Part shown: piece by piece, positions 32,440 through 44,503 of the stretch
Numbering within the stretch: position 1 is the first letter of the stretch
Layout: every line of letters starts with the position of its first letter
Assembly: GCA_001972305.1 (NCBI GenBank)
Contig: BDDD01001672.1
Location: forward strand, 165,315-229,314
DNA from: Cephalotus follicularis
Lineage: Eukaryota > Streptophyta > Magnoliopsida > Oxalidales > Cephalotaceae
Direction of reading: 5' to 3'
DNA: 64,000 bases
Made by a program: the position numbers and the translations under genes
The notes under the pieces: generated by a model
The model's input: the letters and a program-made list of their open reading frames with translations, nothing else
Database searches by the model: none
What the model was told of the DNA's origin: nothing

Positions 32440-34635
32440 TGTCACGCTCCGGTTTCGACAAACGCACATAAAGGTCATAAAGGCAAAAAATATTAAGATT
32501 CAAGTTATGTAAATACCATAAAATTTAAACTCTTAAACAAGATATCAGTTGCGGAATCATTAAAACTCATAAGCTGAAAACACGTAACGTGCATCCCATA
32601 CTGCACGCTACTCAATACAAATCTGTCATTGTTAAAAGCTAATAAACAGAGCGTGATTCATAATACAATATTAAAACCCATCGTTAAACAAAGCCAAAAG
32701 TACGGTACATTAGTAGTCCTTAAAACAAAACAAGTTTATTACAATGCATAGGATTATAAAGCCATCAACAATAACATAAGGCTTGTTCTTAGTCCAAGCT
32801 AGTCCAATCGGTGCACTGCATCAATCTGTACAGTTGGGGGTTAGCCTTTGTCCTCACTCGGCTAAGTCATAAAGTAGTTTGGGATCAACATTACATGCAT
32901 GTCATGAAATGTATGCATAGATCATGCAGTGTGGTAGAAAATACCAGTTTATATATATATGAAAATATATATAAGTTAGCAGTACAGTAAAATAACAGTA
33001 GGGACATGTATATGAAAATATATGTATGCAATAATAGGACAGTAGTAGTCTGGCCAGGGCCAAATCAGCAGGCACAGTAGTGTCCAAAAAAGACTAACAA
33101 GCAGTACAGTAAGTCCACAAAGGAACCACAAACAAGAAGGCAGTATGTGCAGCGCCGCCAACTCCTAGCCCCACGCTACACTCCCACTTCAGTCCCTTCT
33201 TCAGGCAACCAAGCAACACAACAATGCAGTACAGTGAGTTACCCAGCCAACTCCTGGCTCCTAGGTCAACCCTACCACTAGCCGGCGTTGGCAGTCTCTG
33301 CCATGCAACTAGTGGTTCAAGCACAAACACAGTAAATTCACAGAGCAAACAATGAATAATCACAGTAAACAATGCAGTAATGATCGTTACATCAACGACA
33401 GGCAGTTCATTTCAAAATGTTTCCAAGAGTCATAAACATTTGAATTATGTATCTTTAATAGCTAGAAAATACATTAAACAATTCAGTAGTGGAAATCGCT
33501 TTCCCAGTTTGTTCCAAAATACGTTTTTAACCAATATGTAATTTCGTATTCAAGACAGTGTATTACGAGTTCACATATGCATTTCTAAATATCTTTAACA
33601 TAGAAATCATAAATGACTTATAGGCAGTAAATAAACAGGCAGTAAAGAGTACATATGCAATGCATACAAATGCTCGAATGCATCCTAAGCGAAATCGGGG
33701 TCGTCGGGTGTCAAAGTCGTCAAAATTGTCCAAGCGTCGACGTCCATAAGCGTTGATGTCCAATCCTTTAGCGTCAACGCTTCCAGTGTCTGGGCGTCGA
33801 TGTCTCCTCCCATTGGCGTCGACGTTTAAAACGCAACGAGTAAATAAAATGCAATTCATAGTACAAAGCGTCGAGGCTTACCAAAGGCGTCGACGGTTTC
33901 AAGAAGCAGTCGTCTTATTCCTCACGACATTACCAAACAGTGACATTTCCACAACAGTAGCATGCAATCCAACATGTATAAAGCCCAGAAAATCGGCATG
34001 CAACATCATATTACACATCCAGTATAACATAGCATCATTTCAGCGATCAAAAACAGTTCAACAGGCCATGAAATCCATGCATAAACATCACTGAACAAAC
34101 ACCAATTATTGAACACAAAATACAATTATGGCTTCCCCTACCTCTGGCGTCAAGTTAGAAGCCGAAAGTCCACCTCTTTTAGTAGATGCATTGAGAGATT
34201 CTCTCTCTGTTCAATGCCTTTCTAGTCCTGGTAAGTTAGACATTATATTGCATGCATAACACGTCCCCAAAGTGCCTGCCAAGACGCTTGATAAGTGGCA
34301 CAAACATGCCACCATGCGACACGTCTATCTGTTATTTGTGCGTACCAGAACCACGACGCAAAGCGTCGACGTTTACATGCAGGTGTCGATGCTTATGTGT
34401 TTGAATTAGGCGCGCGTTTTAATTACCTAGGCGTCGGTGCTTTAGTCTCAAAACTGTGCCGTTTTTTACTCCAAATTGCACTTTTAACATCCTTTTGCAT
34501 TTCTACTCCAAAATCAACATCACTAGAGTTTGGAAAACATCATCAAAGTCGAGAATTTCATTATTCTCATTAATTCCATGATAAGGTTACATTTCAAATT
34601 GAAATATCACAGTAATGAAAATCCCGTACGTTACA
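32440..34635 (-). repeat. Gypsy-C 3' LTR
   Basis: This 2196-bp LTR pairs with 37213-39787 but lacks about 315 bp found at roughly 38995-39310 of the partner. The deletion point is near 34178. It carries GTCGACG palindromes at 33710-33905 and 34360-34440. Confidence 0.9.
33710..33905. repeat. GCGTCGACGC palindrome array, Gypsy-C LTR
   Basis: About seven variants of the palindrome GCGTCGACGC occur (GCGTTGATGTC, GCGTCAACGCT, GCGTCGATGTC, GGCGTCGACGG and others). Two or three more are at 34360-34440. The partner LTR has them at 38515-38715 and 39490-39595. The core is the same as in the unrelated Copia-2. Confidence 0.65.
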
Positions 34636-34650
34636 TCCACCCCTCTTTCG
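34636..34650 (-). other. Gypsy-C polypurine tract
   Basis: The minus strand reads GAAAGAGGGGTGGA directly before the LTR start TGTAACG. It matches the expected plus-strand primer site. Confidence 0.8.
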
Positions 34651-34679
34651 AGAAATTTTGTCCTCGAAATTAAAAATAG

Positions 34680-36790
34680 TACTAGAAGAAGTGCAGGTAA
34701 CGCTCTCGGATATCCTCCTCACGTTCCTAAGTGGCTTCTTCCGGTCAGTGGAACTGCCACTGAACCTTGACCATGGAGATGGTTCGGTTCCTCAAAGTTT
34801 GCGTCTTCCAATCTAGGATCCGCACAGGCAACTCCTCACGAGATAAATCATCTCGTACAGGAACAGTATCATAATCCAGGACATGGGTCTGGGATATATC
34901 TCCTCAGCATAGATACATGAAAGACGTCGTGCACGTTTGACAGTGCAGGAGGTAAGGCAAGCTGGTAGGCCACTTCCCCAACTCTCTCCAAAATCTCAAA
35001 AGGACCAATATAGCGCGGGGCTAATTTGCCCTTTTTCCCAAACCTTTGCACGCCCTTCCATGGTGAAACCTTTAAGAACACATGATCACCCACACTAAAG
35101 GTCAAAGGCCTCATCTTGACACTATTCACATAGCTCTTCTACCGGCTCTGAGCAGCAAGCAGCTTCTTCTTAATCATCTTGATCTTTTATGAAGTTTCCT
35201 CCACTAACTCAGTCCTGAGTAAAGGTTGCTCCCCGACCTCATCCCAACAAACAAGAGATCTGCACTTCCTCCCATACAGTGCTTCAAACGGTTCCATGCC
35301 GATACTGGAATGATAGATGTTATAATAAGAGAACTTTATCAAAGGAATGAGATCCTCCCATGTACCAGCAAAGTCAATAACGCAAGCCCGCAGCATATCC
35401 TCCAAGGTCTGGATGGTACACTCAGACTGCCCATCGGTCTGAGGGTGAAAGGCAGTACTCAGGTTCAGCTTCATCCCGAAAGCTGTCTAAATTCTCTTCC
35501 AAATGTTGGAAGTGAAGATGGCAACTCTATCACATACGATGCTGACTGGAACACCGTGTATCCTCACTATCTCCTTCACATACAAACGAGCTAGCTTGCT
35601 CGTAGAATTAGAAACGTGTGTAGGTAGAAAGTGCGCTGATTTGGTGAGTCTACCCACAATAACCCACACAGCGTTGTGACGGTTCTGAGTTAGAGGAAAA
35701 CCTGAAACAAAATCCATCGTAACATGTTCCCACTTCCACTCTGGATTTGGTAAAGGTTGTAGTAATCTTGCCGGTCTCTAGTGCTCGGCCTTAACTGTCT
35801 GGCAAGTCAAACACCTCGCCACATACTTGGCGATCTCTCGTTTCATGCCAGGCCACCAATAATCCCTCTTCATGTCTTGGTACATTTTTGTGCTACAAGG
35901 GTGAATATTGTGCTAATATCTATGAGCCTCGTAAAGCAACTCACTCTTCAACCCATGCTCATTCGAAAGACAAACCCATCCCCGAAATCTTAAGACACCA
36001 TCAACATGTACCCAAAAATCAGACTCCGAGTCCAGATTCTCTCAAATCTTTTGCAATTCAGGATCGTGTACTTGAGCGTTCTTTATTTCGTCAAGCAAAA
36101 CAGGCTGTACTCTCATGTTAGCCATAAAGACTCTAGGTGATTGATTAAATGGAAACCACTCTTGGAAATCTTCTAACATCTTCCATTGCGACACCATCGC
36201 ACTGGAAACCATAGCCTTGCGACTCAAGGCATCAGCGACCACATTTGCTTTTCGCGGGTGGTACTGAACGCTACAATCATAATCGTTAAAGAATTCTACC
36301 CATCTTCGTTGCCTCATGTTCAGTGTATCCTGACAAAACAGATACCTCAAACTCTTATGATCTGTAAAGATCTCAAACTGCACCCCATAAAGATAGTGCC
36401 TCCACTTCTGAAGGGCGAAGATAATAACCGCAAGATAAAGGTCATGTGTCGGGTAGTTTTTTCATACGGCTTTAGCTTCCTGGAAGCATAAGCGATCACT
36501 CTTCCTCGCAGCATCAGCACGCAGCCCAAGCCCTTACCCGATGCATCACTATAGACTGCAAAGCCCTCATTACCATCAGGTAATGCCAAGATAGGAGCGG
36601 AAACTAACCGATCCTTCAGTTCACGGAAACTAGCTTCACAGTCTTCGTCCCATATAAATAAGGTCTTCTTCTGGGTCAGTCTAGTCAAGGGCACGACTAT
36701 CCTTGAAAAATTCTGGATAAACCTCCTGTAATACCCCGCCAATCCAAGGAAACTGCATCTTGCCATTCTGACAGAGCTGGTCTAGTCCGT
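34680..36790 (-). pseudogene. Gypsy-C pol remnant: RT end, RNase H, integrase
   Basis: Positions 36347-36766 hold the RT end ([16 protein letters not shown]) and RNase H ([18 protein letters not shown]). Positions 36042-36383 hold the RNase H end ([22 protein letters not shown]). Positions 35780-35880 hold the integrase zinc-binding region. Positions 35487-35717 hold the core start (MDFVSGFPLTQ, VIVGRLTKSAHFLP). Positions 35187-35474 hold the core end with STAFHPQTDGQSE and the catalytic Glu nearby altered to CTIQTLEDM context. Positions 34869-35129 hold the C-terminal part (RPLTFSVGDHVFLKVSP, SNVHDVFHVSMLRRY), running on to a chromodomain-like WQFHWPEEAT end at 34700. Stops and frame changes separate the blocks. 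Confidence 0.85.
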
Positions 36791-37047
36791 TTAACTTACT
36801 GAGTTTGAAGACACAACTGCCGCATTTCCTCTAAGTGAGATGTATTAGCAGCTATCTGTTGCTGAAAATAGTCAGCAATACGATCCGTGTATGACCACTT
36901 CATCTCTTGTAGATGAATCGTGCTAGCAGTTATCTGCTATTGGAAATATTCATTTATGCGGTCCTCCGGATCTGTTTCCTCATTCACCTCTTGAGGAACG
37001 TTCTCCGCAACAGTTCGAGATCTCATATGCCTTCTCCTTCCGCCCAT
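36791..37047 (-). pseudogene. Gypsy-C gag N-terminus, fused to RT by deletion
   Basis: The ATG at 37047 opens MGGRRRHMRSRTVAENV and continues with a direct repeat of a QQQITAST/QQQIAANT-type segment. About 85 codons later the sequence passes abruptly into the RT end at about 36780. The join removes the rest of gag, protease and the RT palm. It probably arose by recombination or aberrant reverse transcription. Confidence 0.65.
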
Positions 37048-37196
37048 ATTTTGTTCCTATATGGAAATATTGTCCTCAGTAATCACCTCAAGGAAACAAT
37101 TCGTTAATAACCAAGGAATTCATTCGCTTGAATAAGTTCCTTATCTAATCGGTTAATTGCCGAGGATAATATCCTAGCTGAGCATATATGGAATAT

Positions 37197-37208
37197 GCTC
37201 TGATACCA
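37197..37208 (-). other. Gypsy-C primer-binding site
   Basis: GCTCTGATACCA on the plus strand is the exact complement of the initiator tRNA-Met site. It lies four bases from the LTR. Confidence 0.9.
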
Positions 37209-37212
37209 TGTC

Positions 37213-39787
37213 TGTCATGCCCCGGTTTCGTCAAATGCACATAAAGGTGGTAAAGGCAAATCACATTAAGATTCAGCTTATGTAAATACCATAAAATTTA
37301 AACTCTTAAACAATATATCAGTTGTGGAAGCATTAAAACTCATAAGCTGAAAATACGTAACGTGCATCCCATACTGTACACTGCTCAATACAAGTCTGTC
37401 ATTGTTAAAAGCCCATAAACCTAGCGTGTTTCATAATACAATATTAAAACCCATCGTTAAACAAAGCCAAAAGTATGGTACATCAGTAGTCCTTAAAACA
37501 AAACCAGTTTACTACAATCCATAGGAATATAAATCCATCAACATAACATAAGGCTTGTTCTTCGTCCAAGCTAGTCCAACCGGTCCACTGCATCAATCTG
37601 TAAAGTAGGGGGTTAGCCTTTGTCCTCACTCGGCTAAGTCATAAAGTAGTTTGGGATCAACATTGCATGCATGTCATGAAATGTATGCGTAGATGATGCA
37701 GTGTGGAAGAAAATACCAGTTTATATATATATGAAAATATATATAAGTTAGCAGTACAGTAAAATATGATTAGGGACATGTATATGAAAATATATATATG
37801 CAATAACTGTACAGTAGTAGTCCGGCCAGGGCTACATAAACAGGCATAATAGTGTCGGAAAAGGACTAACAAGCAGTACAATAATTCCACAAAGGAACCA
37901 CAAATAGGTAGGTAGTATGTGCAGCGCCACCAACTCCTGGCCCCATGCTACACTCCCACTTCGGTCCCTTCTCCAAGAAACTAAGCAAGACAACAGTGCA
38001 GTACAGTGAGTTACCCAGCCAACTCATGGCTCCTAGGTCAACCCTACCACTAGTCGGCGCTGGTAGTCTCTGCCATGCAACTAGTGGTTCAAGCACAAAC
38101 ACAGTAAATTCACAGAGCAAATGATGAATAATCAGAGTAAACAGTGCAGTAATGATCGTTAGATCAACAATAGGCAGTTCATTTCAAAATGTTTCCAAGA
38201 GTCATAAACATTTGAAATATGTATCTTTAATAGCTAGAAAATACTTTAAACAATTCAGTAGTGGAAATCGCTTTCCCAGTTTGTTCAAAAATACATTTTT
38301 AACCAATATATATTTTTGTATTCAAGACAGTGTATTCCGAGTTCACATATGCATTTCTAAATATCTTTGACATGGAAATCATAAATAATTTATAGGCAGT
38401 CAATAAACAACCAATAAACAATATATATGCAATGCATACAAATGCTCGAATGCATCCTAAGCGAAATCAGGGTCGTCGTGTGTCAAAGTCGTGAAAATTG
38501 TCCAAAGAGGACTCTAAAGCGTTGACGTTTATTCCTTAGGCGTCGACACTTATGTCCTTTAAGTGTCAACGTCCTGTCCTTTAGCTTCAGTGATTCCAGT
38601 GTCTAGGCGTCGATGTCTCCTCCCATGGGCGTTGACGTTTAAAACGCAATCAGTAAATAAAACGCAATTTACAGTACAAAGCGTCGACGCTTACCAAAGG
38701 CGTCGACGGTTTCAAGCAGCAGTCGTCTTCTTCCTCACGACATGACCAAACAGTGACATTTCCACAACAATAGCATGCAATCCAACATGTATAAAGCCCA
38801 GAAAATCGGCATACAACATCATATTACACATCCAGAATAACATATCATGATTTCAGTGATCAAAATAATTCAAAAGGCCATGAAATCCATGCATAAACAT
38901 CACTGAACAAACACCAATTATTGAACACAAAATACATTTATGGCTTCCCCTACCTCTGGCCTCAAGTTAGAAGCCTAAAGTCCACCTCTTTTAGTACCCA
39001 ATAGGTCACTTTGAGCTCCCAGGTACTGCTGGAAACTCCCTGGTTCGTTCCAACAGGTTCTGTCCAAGCTCCAACTTCCACTTACTCAATAATGGTGGTT
39101 TGAGCTTTCTCTCTCAATCCTCTACCTTCTTTCACTCTCTGTGTTTTCTCTCAAATCTCGGGTACTTTCTTTATCAGTAACAACCAAAGGTAAGAGGTGA
39201 GGGCCGACTTTTATGTAGAAAACGTTTTGTTTCTCTCTGCCAAAACCGACCAGTTCAGCCTCTCTCCTTCATGCAAGCCAGGTGCAATAGGTGCTGCATT
39301 CTTCTCCCCCACAGGCCATGCATTCAGAGATTCTCTCTCTGTTCAATGCCTTTCTAGTCCTGGTAAGTTAGACGTTATATTGCACTCATAACACATCCTC
39401 AAAGCACCTGCCAATACGCTTGATAAGTGGCACAAAAATGCCACCGCGCGACACGTCTATCTGTTGTTTGTGCGTACCAGAACCACGATGCAAAGCTTCG
39501 ACGTTTACATGCAGGCGTCGACGCTTATGTGTTTGAATTAAGAGCGTGTTTTGATTGCCTAGGCGTCGACACTCCACTCATGGCATCGACGCTTTAGTCT
39601 CAAAACTATGCCATTTTTTACTCCAAATTGCACTTTTAACATCCTTTTACAGTTCTACTCCAAAATCAACATCACTAGAGTTTGGAAAACATCATCAAAG
39701 TCGGGAATTTCATTATTCTCATTAATTCCATGATAAGGTTACATTTCAAATTGAAATATTACAATAATGAAAATCCCGGGCGTTACA
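37213..39787 (-). repeat. Gypsy-C 5' LTR
   Basis: This 2575-bp LTR starts TGTCATGCCCC and ends GGGCGTTACA. It includes a stretch (about 38995-39310) absent from the other LTR and GTCGACG palindromes at 38515-38715 and 39490-39595. Confidence 0.9.
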
Positions 39788-39792
39788 AACAG

Positions 39793-40298
39793 GTTCCTCG
39801 TCTGCTAACTAACACATATCAGATCAAGAAGAGGACATAACACATGCATGAACAAAAAACACAACCAGCCAAACCAGGATATCATCCCCCTCCTCGACTC
39901 CAGCGCAACGTGCCACCACACAACACAAACCAGGAAAGATGAGAGCTCACCTTCACAGCTCAAAAGCACCTAGAGCAACCAAAACGCTCACAGAAGAAGG
40001 GAAAGAAGAAGAAGAAGAAACCAGCTCTTTCTCTCGCTTCTCACTTCTCTCTCTCAAGTCGAAATCCACTTACCAAGAAAGCACTGCTAGCCCACTTACC
40101 AACTGCTACAAACTTATCCCAATGCAACATTGGGAACAACAAGCTTCTTCAAGAAGCTATCCATTAAATCAATATAGTAACCCAAACGTAACCATGTCCA
40201 CATGTTTAAATTAACTTATCACAATCCCACTCAAGTCCTTTCCATGCCAAACAAGGCCTTACTTTATAATACTCTAAAAACTGGTACGGGGTATTACA
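39793..40298 (-). repeat. Gypsy-B 3' LTR, second segment
   Basis: This continues the LTR interrupted at 32439 and aligns with 43993-44498. It ends GGTATTACA. A purine-rich tract on the minus strand (AAGTGGGGAGGA, 40299-40310) follows and is the plus-strand primer site. Confidence 0.9.
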
Positions 40299-40499
40299 TC
40301 CTCCCCACTTAGGAATTTTGTCCCTAAAATTTAAAACACAGGTGGAACATGATCCGAAGAAACAAACTTACCTTCGTCCTCAGCAGGAGTGGTAAGGCCT
40401 GTACCCGTCTTCAGATTGTCAACCCTTGCAGTGGCCATAGGTCTTCCAGGTGGTCTACTACTACCAGCTCACTAACCAGAGGCTTGCCTAGTAGCCACT

Positions 40500-41638
40500 C
40501 CACTACTCTGTGCTCCCAACTGATTGGTCCTCTGCACTGGTTCTCTGCCCGGTCTGACCACAATGGTAACAAGAACGTGTCTCCACTAAACACTCACCAA
40601 CATGGTGTCGACCACACTGCTGACAACGTGAGGGTGACGAAAAAGCTGCACTCTCCATCTCAGGAGTTCCATGAAAACAACTTGGGACCGGAGCCTGAGT
40701 CCGCTTCCGGGGCGATCCTCCCCAAGTCCCCTTACCAACTGGTCCACTGGCAGATGAAGATCCCCTCGTCCTCTAATTCTTGGAGGAACTCTCCTCCACT
40801 TCAAGATTCGAAGCAGACCGTTTCTGTCCTCGGTCTTGACTGCTCCTCTGCTCATTTACGCTTAGCTCGACCCTCATGGCCGACTCCACTAGATTACCGA
40901 AAACATTCCACTCAATGGTTGCTACCGAATGCCGTATCTCCGGCCTTAAACCATCCAAAAACCTCTGGCACCTCTCCTGCTGGTCAGCCACCAAGGCGGG
41001 AGCATAATGAGACAACTCCAAAAACTTATGCTCATACTGTGTCACCAACATAGAACCCTGATACAAACGCAAGAACTCCTTCTTCCTCTCCTGGACATAG
41101 GTACGAGGAATAAAATGCTGGCGGAACTCCTTCTTGAACAGAGCCCAAGTGATCTCCAGGGGATCCTCAAACCTAGCACTCAAAGCTTCCCACCAACGCA
41201 AGGCTCCTTGCTACAACAAAAAGGACGCATTGCCTACCCGCAGTTCCACTGATATATCAATCCTTTCAAATATCCACTCCATGTGGTTTGACCAACTCTC
41301 TGTATCAGCGGGGTTCCCAGATCCTTCAAAAACAACAGCTCCAAGGCGCTGCATATGCTCAAGTAGCAAAGGTTGAGGTCTAACTGCCCCAACGGTTTGA
41401 GCTCAAACGATGAAAGCCTGTAACAGCTCAGAATGACTTCCCGCAACAACCGGAGGAGGTACTTGAGCAGTAGACTTCCCAGCATGATCCTCTACCTTAG
41501 CCGACCTGCTTTCCCTGGCCTCAACCCCAAGATTTGCCTCCACGTCCAGCTGGACATTTTTTTGTTCCCAATCCCCAACTGGCCTGGAGGTTGCCTCTCC
41601 CCAATCCGGCCACAACCTCTGGTGCTACTACGACGCAT
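40500..41638 (-). pseudogene. Gypsy-B gag with zinc knuckle
   Basis: The likely start is the ATG at 41638 (MRRSSTRGCGRIGERQ). Positions 40773-41201 are one frame with a retrotransposon gag domain: ITWALFKKEFRQHFIPRTY, QYEHKFLELSHYAP and CQRFLDGLRPEIR. A single TAG at 40773-40775 interrupts it. Beyond it, in the same frame, comes CQQCGRHHVGEC and then CYHCGQT (about 40570-40630), a plant gypsy zinc knuckle that would bind RNA. Gag would assemble particles in the cytoplasm. No protease motif follows. The long plus-strand frame over this region is only its antisense shadow. Confidence 0.8.
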
Positions 41639-41786
41639 CATCCTTCACACAAAAAGCAAGAAATCACCGTAACCACATGTTCTATATGTATGCCATGCAT
41701 GAAATGCAAAACCCAACGTATAAAACCCCAGAAAGCATCAACACACACCAAAAAGGAAAAACACGCACTAGAACCACAAACCGGTC

Positions 41787-41798
41787 TCTCTGATACCA
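41787..41798 (-). other. Gypsy-B primer-binding site
   Basis: TCTCTGATACCA on the plus strand is one base off the complement of the initiator tRNA-Met site. It lies four bases from the LTR at 41803. Confidence 0.85.
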
Positions 41799-41802
41799 AC
41801 CG

Positions 41803-44498
41803 TGACGACCCGTCCCTCAGGATAGCCACCTCGAACGAATTTCCCGGCACGAAGGAGGAATTTCCCATCTCCTCTAAGCTAAAAACAGTGCCAAAAAATG
41901 CCAAAACATATGGCAGGGAATAAGCAAAGAAGGAAATGGCATAACTGTAAATAAGCCCTTACATTTAAAACCATTACAAAACTCACCGTTTAATGAAAGA
42001 GAACGCATCAACACCGCCAAACACACCGTTCCACTAAAGGAACATAACAGCCACTGCCCAAACGCATCGTTCCACTAAAGGTACAGCCATGGAAGGGAGC
42101 CAGGGCAGAGAACGCATCACCATGTCTCGCCAGGGGTCCCGGGCAGGGGATGCCAACATCACACAACACAACACGACAAACACAGGCCAAGCCTCCGTCC
42201 TAAGACATGCCTTCCCTAGACGAGCCATCCTCGGGCATGTCTTCTTCGACGTCTTCCCTAGGAATGACCTCCCCCAGCATCACCTCACCGGGCATGACCT
42301 CCCCGGGCATGACCTCCCTGGACAACACATTCTCGTCGGACGTCTCCTCGAGCAACATGTTCTCCTCGGACACATCCCGACGACAAATCCAGACCACAAC
42401 ATAAACCATCCCAGCACTAACCCTGAGGTCAGGACACGAACCCACAGGTTGACCCCCACCCCGGGGAGATCCCCCAACCTGCCCGACCTCGGGTAACCTT
42501 CTCGATAAACAGCAGAAGAACGTAACATAACGTTTCAAATAAAAACACAAGTTTCTCATCATAAAACACAACAAATCATCTCAAAAATATATCATATTAT
42601 CATTTCAAAATAAAATATATCTGTTCACAAAAACATCATTCCCTGCTCACAAGCCAGGGACCCACACAAAAGAATAACATATCCTCCCCAAGCCGGGGAC
42701 CCTACAACAAAAGAATACAACCCATATGCCCCCATGAATGCATGCAAGGACGAGTCCGTGAAGCCAGCAACTCTGCACGTCCCCGTCATACTACCTTGTC
42801 AACCCACAAGACTGCCCGGCCAGCCACAACAACTTCCTCTACAAAACAACTAGGAGGGGATTAGTCCAAATGACTAGTGAACAAGAACAAACATTCTCCA
42901 GAGCATCCACAACTACTGGACGCACAAGGAAAAGAAAATATCAAATCAAGCCCAACTGAGCAAAACAGAACAAGTCAAGGGATAAACGAAAGGAACATAG
43001 ACTCAGCAATATCACAAGGCTCCACTCCTCAGAGTCTGCCAAAGGAAAAGAGAGTCAAATATCAATAAGTAGAGGATTCCAACAAATGATAACATCACGA
43101 GTAAAACAACTGTGCCCAAGATAAACAAGAGAAGATGAACAAAACCACAATATCCCTTGGTCAGCCGCCATACAAGGCAAAACATATACACCAATCGCAA
43201 TACCAAGCAAAACATACACATCAACAGCCATATCAGGCAAACACACACATCTATCGAAGCATCGCCTGCTAGAATCTATCCGGACCTCGTCCGCTAGTAT
43301 CTATCTGGGCCTTGCCCACTATCCACCACATTATCCGTGGTCTGTCGCCATAGCAGGCCAAACACATACTCACACACCACCTATCCGGGCCTTGCCCACT
43401 AGAATCTATTTGGACCTCGTCCGCTAGTATCTATCCGGGCCTTGCCCGCTAACCCCAGCCAAATGGAAAGGAACAGAGCACTCCCCTGTACTCAATGCAG
43501 CATACCATCATAGACAATAGTACACTACAGATCCGGGTATGGAACCCGGGGGCAGTTCCCCAAAGCATCCCATCATAGACAATGAGAATACTAAGGAGAG
43601 TTGGTTCTCGGACATACCCTTGACCAGTGCATTGCATCCGCACATCCTAGTGCATTGCATCCGCACATCCCAGTGCATCCCATCCGCACATCCCCGTGCA
43701 TCCCACATCTCAAAAGAACCAAGCACAAAATGAGAGATCGTCTGACACAAACAACAACCATTAGAGGAAGCAACATACATCCAACCCAAGAACCACCTGA
43801 GCTCTCAAGCTCTGTCAGGAACATGATGACAACATGAACAAGGGTAATACGAATCCAAATCCCACAGAAAACTTTCGACCAAAAGATAACAACAGGCACA
43901 CAAGATATCAAGTAAAAGAAAGAAGAGGATGTCCCACTCACAAATCGCCTCCAGCTACCGTTGACCAACCTCAAGATGCTCAGTCACGGCAACAAGTTCC
44001 TCGTTTGCAAACTAACATATATCAGATCAAGAAGAGGACATAACACATGTATGAACATAAAACGCAACCAGCCAAACCAGGCTATCATCCCCCTCATGGA
44101 CTGCAGCGCAACATACCATAACACAACACAAACCAGGAAAGAGGAGAGCTCACCTTCATAGCTCAAAAGCCAAGAGAGCAACAAAAACGCTCATGGAAGA
44201 AGGGAAAGAAGAAGAAGAAACCAACTCTTTCTCTTACTTCTCACTTCTCTCTCTCAAGCCGAACTCCACTTACCATGAAGGCGCTGCCAACCCATTTACC
44301 AACTGCCAGAAACTTATCCCAATGCAATATTTGGAACAACAAGCTTCTTCAAGAAGCTATCCATTAAATCAATATAATAACCCAAACTTAACCATGTCCA
44401 CATGTTTAAATTAACTTATCACAATCCCACTTAAGTCCTTTCCATGCCAAACAAGGCCTTAATTTATAATTCTCTAAAAACAGGTACGAGGTGTTACA
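41803..44498 (-). repeat. Gypsy-B 5' LTR
   Basis: This 2696-bp LTR pairs with 30187-32439 plus 39793-40298. Its first bases (TGACGACC) are two shorter than the partner start TGTCACGACC. It carries the short repeat arrays at 42230-42375, 43160-43455 and 43620-43710. Confidence 0.92.
43160..43455. repeat. CCGGGCCTTGCCCG hairpin array, Gypsy-B 5' LTR copy
   Basis: This is the partner of the array at 31590-31885. One unit has the stem TGGGC/GCCCA (43306-43318), where both members of the outer pair differ from the common CGGGC/GCCCG. Other units keep CGGAC/GTCCG. Two units have mismatched or G-T outer pairs. Confidence 0.72.
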
Positions 44499-44503
44499 GC
44501 TCA

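Larger units (their letters stand above)
32440..39787 (-). mobile_element. Gypsy-C: internally deleted Ty3/gypsy (Tekay/Del-like)
   Basis: The element lies inside the Gypsy-B 3' LTR with duplication AATAG (32435-32439) and AACAG (39788-39792), one base having changed since insertion. The 3' LTR is 32440-34635 and the 5' LTR is 37213-39787. The internal 2.6 kb joins a gag N-terminus to the end of RT, followed by RNase H and integrase. Most of gag, all of protease and the RT catalytic palm are missing. The lineage call rests on the integrase C-terminal motif and is moderately sure. Confidence 0.9.
30187..44498 (-). mobile_element. Gypsy-B: LTR element carrying only gag (TR-GAG type)
   Basis: The element starts TGTCACGACC and ends GTGTTACA, with a perfect GCTCA duplication (30182-30186 and 44499-44503). 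The 3' LTR is 30187-32439 plus 39793-40298, split by Gypsy-C. The 5' LTR is 41803-44498. After removal of Gypsy-C the internal part is only 1.5 kb (40299-41802), shorter than one LTR. It has a primer-binding site, gag with zinc knuckle, and a polypurine tract, but no trace of protease, RT or integrase. This architecture matches the class described as terminal-repeat retrotransposons with a GAG domain. It would depend on pol from another element. Confidence 0.9.

Noticed and set aside
40349-41053. 234-codon plus-strand frame
   Set aside because: It is antisense to the Gypsy-B gag domain and zinc knuckle, which are clearly on the minus strand, and it resembles no family.
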